Made by a program: the position numbers and the translations under genes
Shown here: one piece after another, positions 28,196 to 37,711 of the stretch
How positions within the stretch are numbered: position 1 is the first letter of the stretch
Layout: the number at the start of each line of letters is the position of its first letter
Source of the DNA: an uncultured Alphaproteobacteria bacterium
GTDB lineage: Bacteria; Pseudomonadota; Alphaproteobacteria; Rickettsiales; Midichloriaceae
Assembly (NCBI GenBank): GCA_903887235.1
Contig: CAISOX010000105.1
Location: 1 to 43,816, forward strand
Direction: 5' to 3'
DNA: 43,816 bases
The notes under the pieces: model-generated
Told to the model about the DNA's origin: nothing
The model's database searches: none
What the model saw: only the letters and a program-made list of their open reading frames with translations

Positions 28196-28786
28196 TTAGT
28201 TTGAAAATTGCTTGATCTTCTTTGCCACTTTCCCAATTAAAATTAATTTTCTACTTAGAAAATCATGCGTACTTTCATAATTTGTTGACTCATCAGAAAG
28301 CCAATACAATAACGTAGCCCAATATACGCCGGTCAAGAGGCCTCTTTTGGTATAATAATTAAAATCTGTGGACTTGTCATTCCCAGCAGTACGCCAAATT
28401 AAATTCATACTTTTCCACGTATAAGGGTATAATTTTAGGTGATTCCAAGGCATAGAATAAAAAGTAATGATCTTAGGTATAATTATTTTATATTTATCCA
28501 AAATCTCAAATCTAATCTTCATAGATTCAAAAATTCTAGAGGTAATGCTTTTAACTTCACTTAACTCATTCTTTATTCTCTCAACCATTATTTCATCAAT
28601 ATAATCTCTGAATACTTCAAGAAATTCAGCTCTACCGTTTGGAAATAATAAATTCGCATATTCACTTTGCAGTCCTATGTTTTTGCATGCTTTTGAAATT
28701 ATATTGATATCAAATGCTTCATAAGGTAATATCTCAATTATCGAAAACAGTACATCGTTTTTAAGTTGCTTGATGTCTTCTGTCAT
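28196..28786 (-). CDS. coq9: COQ9-family ubiquinone biosynthesis protein
   Basis: A 196-residue homologue of COQ9, the lipid-binding protein with a TetR-like fold that presents ubiquinone intermediates to COQ7. The family signature is DFNYYTKRGLLTGVYWATLL, then YWLSDES, near residues 140-165; the preceding SMPWNHLKLYPYTWKSMNLI segment, followed by WRTAGN, is also typical. COQ9 is found in mitochondria and alphaproteobacteria, which fits the assignment of the window. Transcribed alone, divergent from map (47 bp). Confidence 0.92.
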   Translation of the reverse strand: MTEDIKQLKNDVLFSIIEILPYEAFDINIISKACKNIGLQSEYANLLFPNGRAEFLEVFRDYIDEIMVERIKNELSEVKSITSRIFESMKIRFEILDKYKIIIPKIITFYSMPWNHLKLYPYTWKSMNLIWRTAGNDKSTDFNYYTKRGLLTGVYWATLLYWLSDESTNYESTHDFLSRKLILIGKVAKKIKQFSN

Positions 28787-28833
28787 AAGGCTCGTAATTT
28801 TTTAATTGATGAATATCACTATAATAAGTAATA

Positions 28834-29637
28834 ATGAAAAAGAATCCAAGTATTATAATTCATAATGATGCAGATTTTGAATCAATGAGAAAAGCAGGGA
28901 ATCTAGCTGCTTCCATACTTGATTTTATAACAGATTTTGTAAAACCTGGAATCACCACTGATGAATTAAACACTTTGTGTCATGACAAAATTGTTGAAAA
29001 TGGCGCAATTCCAGCTCCCTTACATTACAGAGGATTTCCAAAATCAATTTGCACTTCAGTTAACCACGTTGTGTGTCACGGTATCCCTGGAGAAAAAAAT
29101 TTACGTGAAGGCGATATAGTAAACATCGATGTAACCGTCATTTTAGACGGCTGGCATGGAGATACAAGTAGGATGTTTTACGTTGGAAAAAAAATTCCAA
29201 TTAAGTCAAAAAGGGTAGTTGAAGTCACTTATGAAGCGATGATGAGGGCTATTGAAATTGTAAAGCCTGGTATTCCTCTTTATGAAATTGGTAGGGTAAT
29301 AGAAGATTATATTAAAAAATTTGGTTACTCAGCAGTGAGAGAATATTGTGGTCACGGGATTGGCAGAGATTTCCATACCTCACCAAGTATTTTGCATTAT
29401 TATGACGAGAAGAACGACCTAAAATTAAAAAAAGGTATGTTTTTTACAATTGAACCAATGATCAACACTGGGGGGTGGCAAACCAAAATACTTGACGATG
29501 GATGGACCGTTATTACTAAAGATAATTCGCTTTCTGCCCAATTTGAACATACGATTGGGGTCACTGGTGATGGCTATGAGATTTTTACAGAATCTCAAAA
29601 AAATCTGCACTTTCCACCGTATAATTTGAAAAAATGA
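28834..29637 (+). CDS. map: Methionine aminopeptidase, type I
   Basis: A 267-residue type Ia enzyme that removes initiator methionine. All five metal ligands are in the expected places: two aspartates in NIDVTVILDGWHGDTSRMF, the histidine in CGHGIGRDFH, a glutamate in FTIEPMI and the last in FEHTIGV. The start at 28834 and the length match the family. Its stop overlaps the holA start (ATGA), heading the run map-holA-mraY. Confidence 0.97.
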   Translation: MKKNPSIIIHNDADFESMRKAGNLAASILDFITDFVKPGITTDELNTLCHDKIVENGAIPAPLHYRGFPKSICTSVNHVVCHGIPGEKNLREGDIVNIDVTVILDGWHGDTSRMFYVGKKIPIKSKRVVEVTYEAMMRAIEIVKPGIPLYEIGRVIEDYIKKFGYSAVREYCGHGIGRDFHTSPSILHYYDEKNDLKLKKGMFFTIEPMINTGGWQTKILDDGWTVITKDNSLSAQFEHTIGVTGDGYEIFTESQKNLHFPPYNLKK

Positions 29638-30632
29638 ATATTAATTTTAAGCAATTAGATTCTTATTTACAGAACAATTCATCGCATTTAAATTTTTTCC
29701 TCATTGGAGATGATTTTGGTCAAGTAATTTACGTTACTGAAACCCTGTTAAAAAACTACTTTGATAATAAAGAGCGTCATATTGAAAAAATTGAATGTAG
29801 CGCCTTGCAAAAGGATCATTCCTTACTACAAAATCATATGCAATCTCTCCAATTATTTTCTGAAAAAAAGGCTATAATTATTAAAAATGTTGGGAATGCT
29901 TTTAAAAAGGAAATACTTGAAATCATTAAAAATAGCAATAACAAATTTTTATTAATTATCCAGGCAGAAAGTCTTAAAAAATCATCTAAAACTTATAAAG
30001 ATTTTGAATCAATTAGTAAATTTTGCTTTATCAATTGTTATAAATTGGACCTATATGCAACAATACATTTCATAGAAACATTTTTAAAAAAACACGGTAT
30101 TAAATTTGATACCGAAATAGTAAACATAATCGCCAATTCTTTGCCAGATAATCTGCTATTGATTAACAATGAATTAGAAAAATTAGTACAATATTTAGGA
30201 CACGAGAAAGAATTAACGGTAGAAATTGTACAGGATGTCGTCTCAGGAACAAAAGAGCTTGTCTATATCAATATATGTCATGCTCTAATTTTTAAGGACA
30301 AGAATGGTTTATTGGAGCAACTCGAGAGAATTCAAGATACAAACTTTATTAGTATGATCAGAATTATGCAAAGCTATTTTAGCAAAGCGCTATTCATAAA
30401 AAGCAAAGAAAAATATGAAAATAAAAAGGTTGATTTTATAATTAACAGCATGTTGCCTCCAATTTTCTTTAAGGAAAAAAAGATTTTTTTAGATATTTGT
30501 AATAAAATTAGCCTCAAAAAGGCGTTAAATTTTATGGAGGAACTTACAGAGCTTGAGTTAAATTGCAAAAAATCTTTTGCCTCTAATTCACATTTTATTT
30601 TTAACCAGTATTTAATCCAAAAAGTTCAGTAG
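29634..30632 (+). CDS. holA: DNA polymerase III delta subunit
   Basis: A 332-residue HolA-like protein, the clamp-loader subunit that opens the beta clamp. Sequence similarity in this family is low; the call rests on the length, the N-terminal F-F-L-I-G-D-D-F-G pattern, the KKAIIIKNVG strand, the FL…KHGIKFDTEIVNIIANSLPD helix with ELEKLVQYLG that follows, and the C-terminal lid region. Coupled by a 4-bp overlap to map and 5 bp before mraY. Confidence 0.88.
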   Translation: MNINFKQLDSYLQNNSSHLNFFLIGDDFGQVIYVTETLLKNYFDNKERHIEKIECSALQKDHSLLQNHMQSLQLFSEKKAIIIKNVGNAFKKEILEIIKNSNNKFLLIIQAESLKKSSKTYKDFESISKFCFINCYKLDLYATIHFIETFLKKHGIKFDTEIVNIIANSLPDNLLLINNELEKLVQYLGHEKELTVEIVQDVVSGTKELVYINICHALIFKDKNGLLEQLERIQDTNFISMIRIMQSYFSKALFIKSKEKYENKKVDFIINSMLPPIFFKEKKIFLDICNKISLKKALNFMEELTELELNCKKSFASNSHFIFNQYLIQKVQ

Positions 30633-30637
30633 TAAAT

Positions 30638-31726
30638 ATGTTTCCAATTTTAGCCGAGTTCTTTGTTAAGTATTTTTCTTTTTTTAATATATTTAAATAT
30701 ATTACCTTTAGAAGTGGAGGGGCACTCTTAACAGCATTTTTAATAATGTTAATTTATGGAGATAAATTTATAAACTACCTCTCATCAATACAAAAAAATG
30801 GTCAACCAATTAGAGATTATGGTCCCGCAAATCACTCTATTACTAAGAAAGGAACTCCTTGTATGGGAGGGATTTTGATTATAACCGCCATAATAATTTC
30901 GACATTTTTATGGGCTAATATAAAAAACTCATACATTTTGCTGTTAGGTTTTATTCTTATCGCTTTTGGAGTTATAGGCGGAATTGATGATTATAAAAAA
31001 CTAAAGCATAACAACTCCAAGGGAATGCCTGCTAAATTCAAATTTTTTCTACAATTTATTTTTAGCGCCATTGCAATTGCTTTCATCAACTATCTAAGTG
31101 TAGAAGATCAATCAACAACCTTAGTGTTTCCTTTTTTTAAAAATCTAGTAATTGATTTAGGCATATTTTACTTTATATTTGGAATTTGTGTAATAACTGG
31201 AACATCAAATGCTGTTAATCTCACCGATGGATTAGACGGCTTGGCTATTGGTCCGATTATAATATCTTCAGCTTTTTTTGCAATTATTGCATACTTGGTT
31301 GGTAATATTGTTTTTGCTAATTACTTAAAGCTAATATATGTAAAAAATGCTGGTGAAATGGCAATTTTTTGCTCCTCAATGATAGGCGCAGGACTGGGGT
31401 TTTTATGGTATAATGCGCCACCAGCGAGAGTTTTTATGGGTGATACTGGCAGCTTAGCTCTTGGAGCAGTAATTGGCACTATAAGTGCTATTACAAAAAA
31501 TGAATTGATTTTATTTATCACTGGTTTTGTTTTTGTTTTTGAGGCAATTTCTGTCATATTACAAGTTGGCTCATTTAAACTACGGGGAAAAAGGATATTC
31601 AAAATGGCACCAATCCATCATCATTTTGAAAAAGTAGGGTGGTCTGAATCAACCATTGTTATCAGATTTTGGATTATAGCAATTATATTTGCACTTATAG
31701 GACTCTCCAGCTTAAAAATTAGATGA
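30638..31726 (+). CDS. mraY: Phospho-N-acetylmuramoyl-pentapeptide transferase
   Basis: A 362-residue polytopic enzyme that makes lipid I from UDP-MurNAc-pentapeptide and undecaprenyl phosphate. It has about ten membrane helices and the family motifs GTPCMGGILI, GGIDDYKK (the aspartate pair), NLTDGLDGLAIGP with the catalytic aspartate, FMGDTGSLALG and APIHHHFEK. It is outside the usual mur/fts cluster, at the end of map-holA. Together with Alr in this window it shows that peptidoglycan synthesis is at least partly kept. Confidence 0.97.
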   Translation: MFPILAEFFVKYFSFFNIFKYITFRSGGALLTAFLIMLIYGDKFINYLSSIQKNGQPIRDYGPANHSITKKGTPCMGGILIITAIIISTFLWANIKNSYILLLGFILIAFGVIGGIDDYKKLKHNNSKGMPAKFKFFLQFIFSAIAIAFINYLSVEDQSTTLVFPFFKNLVIDLGIFYFIFGICVITGTSNAVNLTDGLDGLAIGPIIISSAFFAIIAYLVGNIVFANYLKLIYVKNAGEMAIFCSSMIGAGLGFLWYNAPPARVFMGDTGSLALGAVIGTISAITKNELILFITGFVFVFEAISVILQVGSFKLRGKRIFKMAPIHHHFEKVGWSESTIVIRFWIIAIIFALIGLSSLKIR

Positions 31727-31762
31727 AGATAAAAAAAATCCACCCACCTTATGGCGTATATA

Positions 31763-32554
31763 TTATTTCAATAATTTTGTAGCAAAATTCAATAGCAACA
31801 GAAAATTTGTGAACATAAAAATAGAAAAAACGATATTTAAATATTTTGTTGCCTTTAACATAATGTGTTGTCCAAAATAACTTACTATAAATAAAGCTGG
31901 GAAAGTACCCAAACCAAAGCAAAACATTGAGAAAAAAGATATGAAGACGTTTTGAGAATATGAAGCTGTGATCATAATTGCACTTATTACTAAACCGCAT
32001 GGTATAAGCCCTAAAATCATACCCATAAATAATCCTTGAATTCCAAAAGGATTTAAACTTAATTTGCTTATTATGCTGGTTATATAGTTTTCTAAAAATT
32101 TAAAATGCTTTGATAATTTGTTAAAAAAAGAAACCTGTTTTATTTTTACAATTCTTATAACAGAAATTTTTAGGCAGATAAGAGCAACAAAAATAAGTAT
32201 AACTCCTGTAATATTTTTAAATATTATACTATCGCTAAATGAACTTGATAAATATTTTGCAAGCAATGCTAAAATTCCATAAGTCATTGCCTTACCTAAG
32301 TAATATGGAAGTGATAATGCACAACTAAACTTATTAAAATTATTCAATTGATCTTTTTTTAAATGCATTAATCTCATATTCATCTGCCCCAGAGCTATCG
32401 GACCACACATACCTATGCAATGTGTAAAACTACCAATGATTCCATAAATAAACATAGCGCATATAATCGATATACCACTAATTCCTAGTATATCAGAATC
32501 CAATATATACTGCACAAATACATTTTGGGATTCATGAGAATGGTGACATGTCAT
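31763..32554 (-). CDS. SafE/DsbD_2-type membrane protein
   Basis: A 263-residue protein with six or so membrane helices. The paired motifs FTHCIGMCGPIALG (about residues 43-56) and GLIPCGLV mark the DsbD_2/SafE family (cytochrome c biogenesis protein, transmembrane region), in which cysteines in two helices carry electrons or bind metal. An N-terminal histidine-rich start (MTCHHSHES) could bind metal ions. Relatives are found near cytochrome oxidase assembly genes and are linked to copper handling or thiol transfer; nothing here decides between them. It ends the transcript that begins with bamB (7 bp gap). Confidence 0.8.
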   Translation of the reverse strand: MTCHHSHESQNVFVQYILDSDILGISGISIICAMFIYGIIGSFTHCIGMCGPIALGQMNMRLMHLKKDQLNNFNKFSCALSLPYYLGKAMTYGILALLAKYLSSSFSDSIIFKNITGVILIFVALICLKISVIRIVKIKQVSFFNKLSKHFKFLENYITSIISKLSLNPFGIQGLFMGMILGLIPCGLVISAIMITASYSQNVFISFFSMFCFGLGTFPALFIVSYFGQHIMLKATKYLNIVFSIFMFTNFLLLLNFATKLLK

Positions 32555-32561
32555 AAATTTA

Positions 32562-33773
32562 TCAAGAAATTACGTATATTTTCTCCCCGGTATTAATGGG
32601 TGAAATATATGAACCCTTCCCCACCTTATACTTAATATTATTGAAATCCCCTGTCGCCTTAAAGGTAAGTATCTCCCCCTTAGAGCTAGAAATATATATG
32701 ACATCATCTGTTGCAATTGGCGAATTCCAGTATCGATTTTTTCTTTTTTCCTTTTCGTCTAAATAATCTATAAGTTTAGCTTTCCAAATGTTATGCCCAG
32801 TTTTTAGATCGATTGCTAAAAAAGTATCTTTATCATCAATTGCATAAGCAATGTTATTATGTATATGAATTGGCCTATCGATATTATACTTTTCTCTCCA
32901 AGCAACTGCTTTATTTGATAAGTTTAATTTTGATAAATATCCACCTGGTGTATAAAAATACAGGAAATTATCCACTATAAGAGGCTGATATACCGAAATT
33001 TTAACATCATTTAATATATTCTCAAAAGAAATATTTCCATCATCAAAATTCCATTCTTCAAAACCTGTGCTCTTGTTTACAATGCTGATAGCTCCATTAC
33101 CATCTTGCATTATTATTGCATTTTTATAAATTACCGGAGAAACAACATTAACTACACTCACTCCATCAATAATACCTGCTTTATACCACAAAATAGCACC
33201 ATCTTTTGCATTAATGGAGTATATTCCGTTATTTAAGGTTTGCAAATAAAGTATTCCATTTTCCAAAACAGGATATGCTCTAACTATTTCCTGTAATTTT
33301 TGCTCCCAAATGAGCTTTCCAGTTTTGCTATTTAAGCAACTTATAAAGTCTGAACCGAAAGAAGCATATATTCTATCTTTTTCTTGCAAAAGTCCGCCGT
33401 TTAGATAATTAGCATAAAAAATGAATTTGCTCCCTGCTTGCTTATTTTTCCAAGTAATTTTGTTATTAGCAATACTGATCCTTGATATAACTCCATTTCT
33501 ATTCATACCTATATAATAGTCTTTTCCTATGATTGGTTGTGCCACTAAAGGCAATCTTAAAGAATTATCTATATATACTATCTCGTAATTGTTATTACTC
33601 GTTACGTCCTTATCAATTTCTGTATTATTTAGGTAATTAGAGTACTGCCATACCACCACGTCATCAAGTTCAAGATTACTATTTATTTTCTTATTATTAA
33701 CGCAGGCAGATATAGGTAAAAGCAGCGCCAAAAAAACTATAAATTTTTTAACCAACGGTGTGTAATTATACAT
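32562..33773 (-). CDS. bamB: BamB-like outer-membrane assembly lipoprotein
   Basis: A 403-residue protein with a lipoprotein signal ending L-P-I-S-A-C, so acylation at Cys24. The rest is a beta-propeller of PQQ-like repeats, each with a Trp in a W-x-x-x motif: ITWKNK, KLIWEQKL, AILWYKAG, FEEWNFDD, AVAWREKY and HNIWKAKL. BamB supports BamA in the assembly of outer-membrane barrels. PQQ-type dehydrogenases have a similar fold, but the size, lipobox and lack of catalytic motifs favour BamB. First gene of a two-gene run on this strand. Confidence 0.9.
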   Translation of the reverse strand: MYNYTPLVKKFIVFLALLLPISACVNNKKINSNLELDDVVVWQYSNYLNNTEIDKDVTSNNNYEIVYIDNSLRLPLVAQPIIGKDYYIGMNRNGVISRISIANNKITWKNKQAGSKFIFYANYLNGGLLQEKDRIYASFGSDFISCLNSKTGKLIWEQKLQEIVRAYPVLENGILYLQTLNNGIYSINAKDGAILWYKAGIIDGVSVVNVVSPVIYKNAIIMQDGNGAISIVNKSTGFEEWNFDDGNISFENILNDVKISVYQPLIVDNFLYFYTPGGYLSKLNLSNKAVAWREKYNIDRPIHIHNNIAYAIDDKDTFLAIDLKTGHNIWKAKLIDYLDEKEKRKNRYWNSPIATDDVIYISSSKGEILTFKATGDFNNIKYKVGKGSYISPINTGEKIYVIS

Positions 33774-33900
33774 AAACTTATGTGTAGCAAATTTGTAGCA
33801 ATTTATATTATTAATGAACTTAATACTTCGTATTATTTTTGTTGTAAAGTCCTAAGTTAAAATGTAGTCTTAAATTTAATTAAGTAGCGATCAATTGATA

Positions 33901-36900
33901 ATGAAAAGAAAGCAGTTTGCACTAGTCGTATTTTTTGTTTTTTTGTTTATTCTTTTTCTACATAAAGAAGCTAAAAGTGCAGATTTCTATGAGCATTGCT
34001 TAATGCCTAACGGTTTTGGCACTGGCAATGATAGTGCTAATAGTTTAATTCTTAGCCCTTTGAATAGAGATTGTCAAAAAATATGCCAGAGAGAATGTGA
34101 GGCATTTTCTAGAAAATTCAAACCATATAAAATACTTAACCCTACTAGTATTTATGCCGAAACTTTCTCTATAGAATTAAATGAAGATGTCATATTAAAC
34201 TGTTATTCAAAATGCCAAAAAGGTGGAGATGATAGATTTACATCAAATTATTTTGAAGCATTTCGTGCTAGTTGTGACGACGAAAAAAATCAAAATCAAG
34301 ATATATTTCAAAAAATTTGTGTAACTAACCCAGATTACAACCCTACTAATGGTTGCGTTTCTTCATTAGCATGCAAACCAGATTTAAAAAAAGGCTATAT
34401 AAGTTTCTATAAAACTATCCAACAAGATAAAGCAAGCGTTGGAATGATGTGTCAGGGTACTGAAGAGGAAAATGCCTATAATGTTATCGAAACTGGTTTT
34501 GAAGCCAAAGCTGGAGATAAATTTTCGTTCAATTTATTGGGTGGCGCAAGCGATAATCAATTATATTTATGTGGTAAGAAACACATTGAAATCACACCTA
34601 TTTTTGACAACATAGATAATAATAATTGGTTTAAATTAAGGTGGAAAAATAAATACAGTCACAGATTTTTAGCAACTTTAAGCGATGGTCAATTTAACAG
34701 TTTGAAAGACCGAAGTGCAGCTAATATCTATTGGAATAATATTGTTAATAATCAATTCACTTATACAAAGACAGGGAATATTATAGATGACCAAAAAGCA
34801 TTAGATGCATTACAAGCAATATATGGAGCTCAGGAATTTTGGATAAACATTTCAGGAGACAATTATGCACTAAAAAATTCTAGAGCAGGCTGGGGAGCTA
34901 AAAATCCCAACTTTTTGGATACAGGTATTTATCTTAGAAATACAGATAATTTAACAATCATTTGGGAAGGAGATTATACGTACAATCAAGATATTCAAGT
35001 GATTAAAGTGGGAAATAATGCATCAAATAGCACTTACACAATTAAGAATCCTAACAGGCAAAATAAGAATCCTAACAGGCAAAACATAATCACTGATTGC
35101 ATTTGGAATCCTAATATTATAGATCCAAGTAAGTGTATAGACAGGTGGTATAAAAATAGTAATTTAGCAATTAAGGATCCATCTGACAATTCGCAATCAC
35201 CATCTGTAACTTCGCAAGATTCAATTTTAGAAGGGGAATGTTTCAGAAAAGGTGGGGTAAAAAACTTTTCAATTACATCGCCAAACAATAATTCTAGTGA
35301 CGGTTATAGTTGCAATGCTACAAGCTGTAATCCAGACAAAAGTAATCCGGACAAAAGTAATGATGACATTAAATGTGAATTTGGGTTGCATGGAACGATT
35401 ATTGATACCGGGGTGGATAAAGAATATCTTAAAGGTAATGTTGATTTAGGAAATGGGAATAATATCAATTGTGCTTGCCCAGATAAAGATGCTAGTGGAG
35501 ATACTAGTGGAGATACTAGTGGATGTAAAAACGCATATAGCAGTTATCAATGCATAAATAAAGGCACTTTTGATGCTGGGCAAAGTAAATATATACTGCA
35601 AGGGAGTTTTAACAATCCAAAGTTTGAGAGCAGATCAAAATTAGAATTAAGACACTTTTATAACAATTATGATGATGCCTCTGGCGGATATTCTTTGTCC
35701 ATTGATTGGGCTGGGTGCCCTAAATCGAAAATGAATAATATCCAATATACCATTGCAAAAAAGGGATCCCATATAGATGAAAAATGGAAAAAATGGATAG
35801 ATGTCAACGACAGTATTGTAAAAAAAGATGCAAATAATCCAGATCAAAAAGACTTAGGTTTCTTAGTTATATCTGGATATTCAATTTCGGACGACTGCAT
35901 TCAAGATTCAAAAGATTGCAAAATCTTTTTGCGCATTAAACTTGAAAAACCAGATGATACAGCTGATCAAGATCTTAAAGAAATCTATAAGTATAATAAT
36001 ACTTTTGGTCAATATTACGTTAATCTAAGTAAAAAAGGTGACAGCCCAGTGTGCAAAAGTGGCGGGTTAATTTATGACACAATGAAAGACATAAAAGCCG
36101 TATTAGTTGGCAAAGATAACTCAGGTAATAATTCACATTTGAAATATGATATTAAACTAAACAATCGTGGAGATGTAACAAACTTTAAAGAAGTCGACTT
36201 TAAAGAAGTCGGAGCCGTGGGAGTTGTTTATTCCGGATTTGTTAAGAAGGCTGCATACGTTATTAAAATTATACTAGTACTTTATTTAGTGTTTTTTGCA
36301 ATTTCATACATGCTCGGGCTAGTGGATTATACAACACAGGGATTTATAAAATACCTTATGAAATTTGCAATAGTTGCATTCCTTATTTCAGACACTAGCT
36401 GGAATTTTTTTGGAGGATATTTGGTATCTTTTTTTATCGATGGAAGTATTGAATTAGTTGCCAGATACTCAGCATCATTTTTGAAAGCTGTGGCTAGTAA
36501 TCAAGAAACCTGCGAAACAATGATAATTGGAGATCCATTTGTAATATTTTCTATATTTAACGGCCCTATTTATCAATTTATTGCAGCTGATACCTGGTCA
36601 AGAATTTGGGCTATATGTACTAATGGCTTACTTGGATTCGTTACGGCATGCTTTTTGATTTTCGCTATTTTTCACTATTTTATAGCAATTGTAAAAGCGA
36701 CTGTAATGTTTATGTTTGCTATCATTATTAACTCCATCTTGATTGTTACAGCACCTGTATTTATAGTTTGTATTTTATTTGAAAAAACTAAACAGATGTT
36801 TGATTCATGGGCAAAAAACCTATTTTCATATGCATTGCAACCCCTTTTTGTATATACTTCTATTATAATTTTGAACTATATAATTACAATTTTGATTTAT

Positions 36901-37635
36901 TATATTTTCAATTTCACTGCTTGCTCAACTTGTCTAGTAAGGGTGGACTTGGGGCCTCTATATAATGAATGTTGGGTTTCTGGTTACAATAGCATGCTAG
37001 ATATTCATTCACCACCAAATGAATCTGGTACTGTAAGTATTTATTCAGCATTTGCATCTTATGCAATGACATTTATTGGTGGCTTAGTCATTTATTTAGT
37101 TGCCAAAGGAATGTCAGAATTTTCCTCTTATATGTCTGGAATTGCATCTTGGATAGCAACTGGTAGCCCAATGAGGCATATGAGTATTGGAACTGTGGAA
37201 GATAGTGCATCTAAATTCGTAGAAGCAAAAGCTAAGCAAGCTGCGATAGCTGGAGCAACTGCAGCTGTGGCAGTGGCAACAGCTGGAGTAGGAATGGCGG
37301 CTGGTGGGGCAGGTGGTGCTGGTGGTGCTGGTGCTGCAGGTGGTGGAGTCACAGGTGGTGGAGTCACAGGTGGTGGAGTCACAGGTGGTGGAGTTACAGG
37401 TGGTGGAGTCACAGGTGGTGGAGTTACAGGTGGTGGAGTTACAGGTGGTGGAGTTACAGGTGGTGGAGTTACAGGTGGTGGAGTCACAGGTGGTGGAGTT
37501 ACAGGTGGTGGAGTTACAGGTGGTGGAGTTACAGGTAACACTACTTCAAAAGTATCTGAAAGAATTGCAGAAAATCTTAAAGATAAGTTAAAAGAGAAAG
37601 CAATTGATAAATTAACGAAAGATGATGATGACTAA
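33901..37635 (+). CDS. virB6: VirB6/TrbL-type IV secretion protein with giant extracytoplasmic domain
   Basis: A 1244-residue polytopic protein. Residues 1-27 are a signal peptide (cleavage after KSA). Residues 28-770 form a large, cysteine-rich domain facing outward, unlike the short N-terminus of model VirB6 (about 300 residues in all). Residues 785-1090 hold six or more membrane helices of the TrbL/VirB6 domain, with a Cys-bearing periplasmic loop (CSTCLVRVDLGPLYNECW). Then an Ala/Gly stretch, a 13-copy GGGVT array (1147-1211) and a charged tail. Rickettsiales have several enlarged VirB6 paralogues, usually clustered after virB3-virB4; here the gene stands alone. VirB6 lines the inner-membrane channel of the secretion system. 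Start at ATG 33901; a TTG at 33895 would add two residues. Confidence 0.9.
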   Translation: MKRKQFALVVFFVFLFILFLHKEAKSADFYEHCLMPNGFGTGNDSANSLILSPLNRDCQKICQRECEAFSRKFKPYKILNPTSIYAETFSIELNEDVILNCYSKCQKGGDDRFTSNYFEAFRASCDDEKNQNQDIFQKICVTNPDYNPTNGCVSSLACKPDLKKGYISFYKTIQQDKASVGMMCQGTEEENAYNVIETGFEAKAGDKFSFNLLGGASDNQLYLCGKKHIEITPIFDNIDNNNWFKLRWKNKYSHRFLATLSDGQFNSLKDRSAANIYWNNIVNNQFTYTKTGNIIDDQKALDALQAIYGAQEFWINISGDNYALKNSRAGWGAKNPNFLDTGIYLRNTDNLTIIWEGDYTYNQDIQVIKVGNNASNSTYTIKNPNRQNKNPNRQNIITDCIWNPNIIDPSKCIDRWYKNSNLAIKDPSDNSQSPSVTSQDSILEGECFRKGGVKNFSITSPNNNSSDGYSCNATSCNPDKSNPDKSNDDIKCEFGLHGTIIDTGVDKEYLKGNVDLGNGNNINCACPDKDASGDTSGDTSGCKNAYSSYQCINKGTFDAGQSKYILQGSFNNPKFESRSKLELRHFYNNYDDASGGYSLSIDWAGCPKSKMNNIQYTIAKKGSHIDEKWKKWIDVNDSIVKKDANNPDQKDLGFLVISGYSISDDCIQDSKDCKIFLRIKLEKPDDTADQDLKEIYKYNNTFGQYYVNLSKKGDSPVCKSGGLIYDTMKDIKAVLVGKDNSGNNSHLKYDIKLNNRGDVTNFKEVDFKEVGAVGVVYSGFVKKAAYVIKIILVLYLVFFAISYMLGLVDYTTQGFIKYLMKFAIVAFLISDTSWNFFGGYLVSFFIDGSIELVARYSASFLKAVASNQETCETMIIGDPFVIFSIFNGPIYQFIAADTWSRIWAICTNGLLGFVTACFLIFAIFHYFIAIVKATVMFMFAIIINSILIVTAPVFIVCILFEKTKQMFDSWAKNLFSYALQPLFVYTSIIILNYIITILIYYIFNFTACSTCLVRVDLGPLYNECWVSGYNSMLDIHSPPNESGTVSIYSAFASYAMTFIGGLVIYLVAKGMSEFSSYMSGIASWIATGSPMRHMSIGTVEDSASKFVEAKAKQAAIAGATAAVAVATAGVGMAAGGAGGAGGAGAAGGGVTGGGVTGGGVTGGGVTGGGVTGGGVTGGGVTGGGVTGGGVTGGGVTGGGVTGGGVTGGGVTGNTTSKVSERIAENLKDKLKEKAIDKLTKDDDD
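35044..35085 (+). repeat. 21-bp in-frame tandem duplication in virB6
   Basis: Two copies of AAGAATCCTAACAGGCAAAA plus one base (T or C) at 35044-35064 and 35065-35085 encode KNPNRQN twice. They are identical apart from the last base, so the duplication is recent. Confidence 0.85.
35329..35358 (+). repeat. 15-bp in-frame tandem duplication in virB6
   Basis: AATCCAGACAAAAGT and AATCCGGACAAAAGT encode NPDKS twice, with one silent difference. Confidence 0.85.
35494..35523 (+). repeat. 12-bp in-frame tandem repeat in virB6
   Basis: AGTGGAGATACT occurs twice and is followed by a further half copy, encoding SGDTSGDTSG. Copies are identical. Confidence 0.85.
36181..36210 (+). repeat. 15-bp in-frame tandem duplication near the virB6 membrane domain
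   Basis: AACTTTAAAGAAGTC and GACTTTAAAGAAGTC encode NFKEV and DFKEV, one base apart, just before the first membrane helices. Confidence 0.8.
37339..37533 (+). repeat. 13-copy 15-bp tandem array encoding GGGVT in virB6
   Basis: The unit GGTGGTGGAGTYACA is repeated thirteen times without interruption. The only variation is C or T at the valine wobble base, in the order C C C T C T T T T C T T T. The unit is a multiple of three, so copy-number change keeps the frame. It is preceded by a shorter GGTGGTGCT repeat. GC content is well above the surrounding DNA. Confidence 0.95.
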
Positions 37636-37711
37636 TAGCGATTAAATTACTAAAAAAATTAAATGTAATAATTATCTTGCAAAACTTTTGTTCTTGTTTT
37701 ATTTTTCGCTT

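Noticed and set aside
37339-37533. CRISPR-like array
   Set aside because: Units are 15 bp, directly adjacent with no spacers, and lie inside a protein-coding frame.
37128-37541. Long minus-strand open frame encoding a proline-rich PPVTP repeat
   Set aside because: It is the complement of the GGGVT array in virB6. A 15-bp repeat without stops stays open in several frames, and there is no independent sign of coding.
37304-37591. Second plus-strand open frame across the same array
   Set aside because: Also a by-product of the repeat in an alternative frame; the virB6 frame has the domain evidence.
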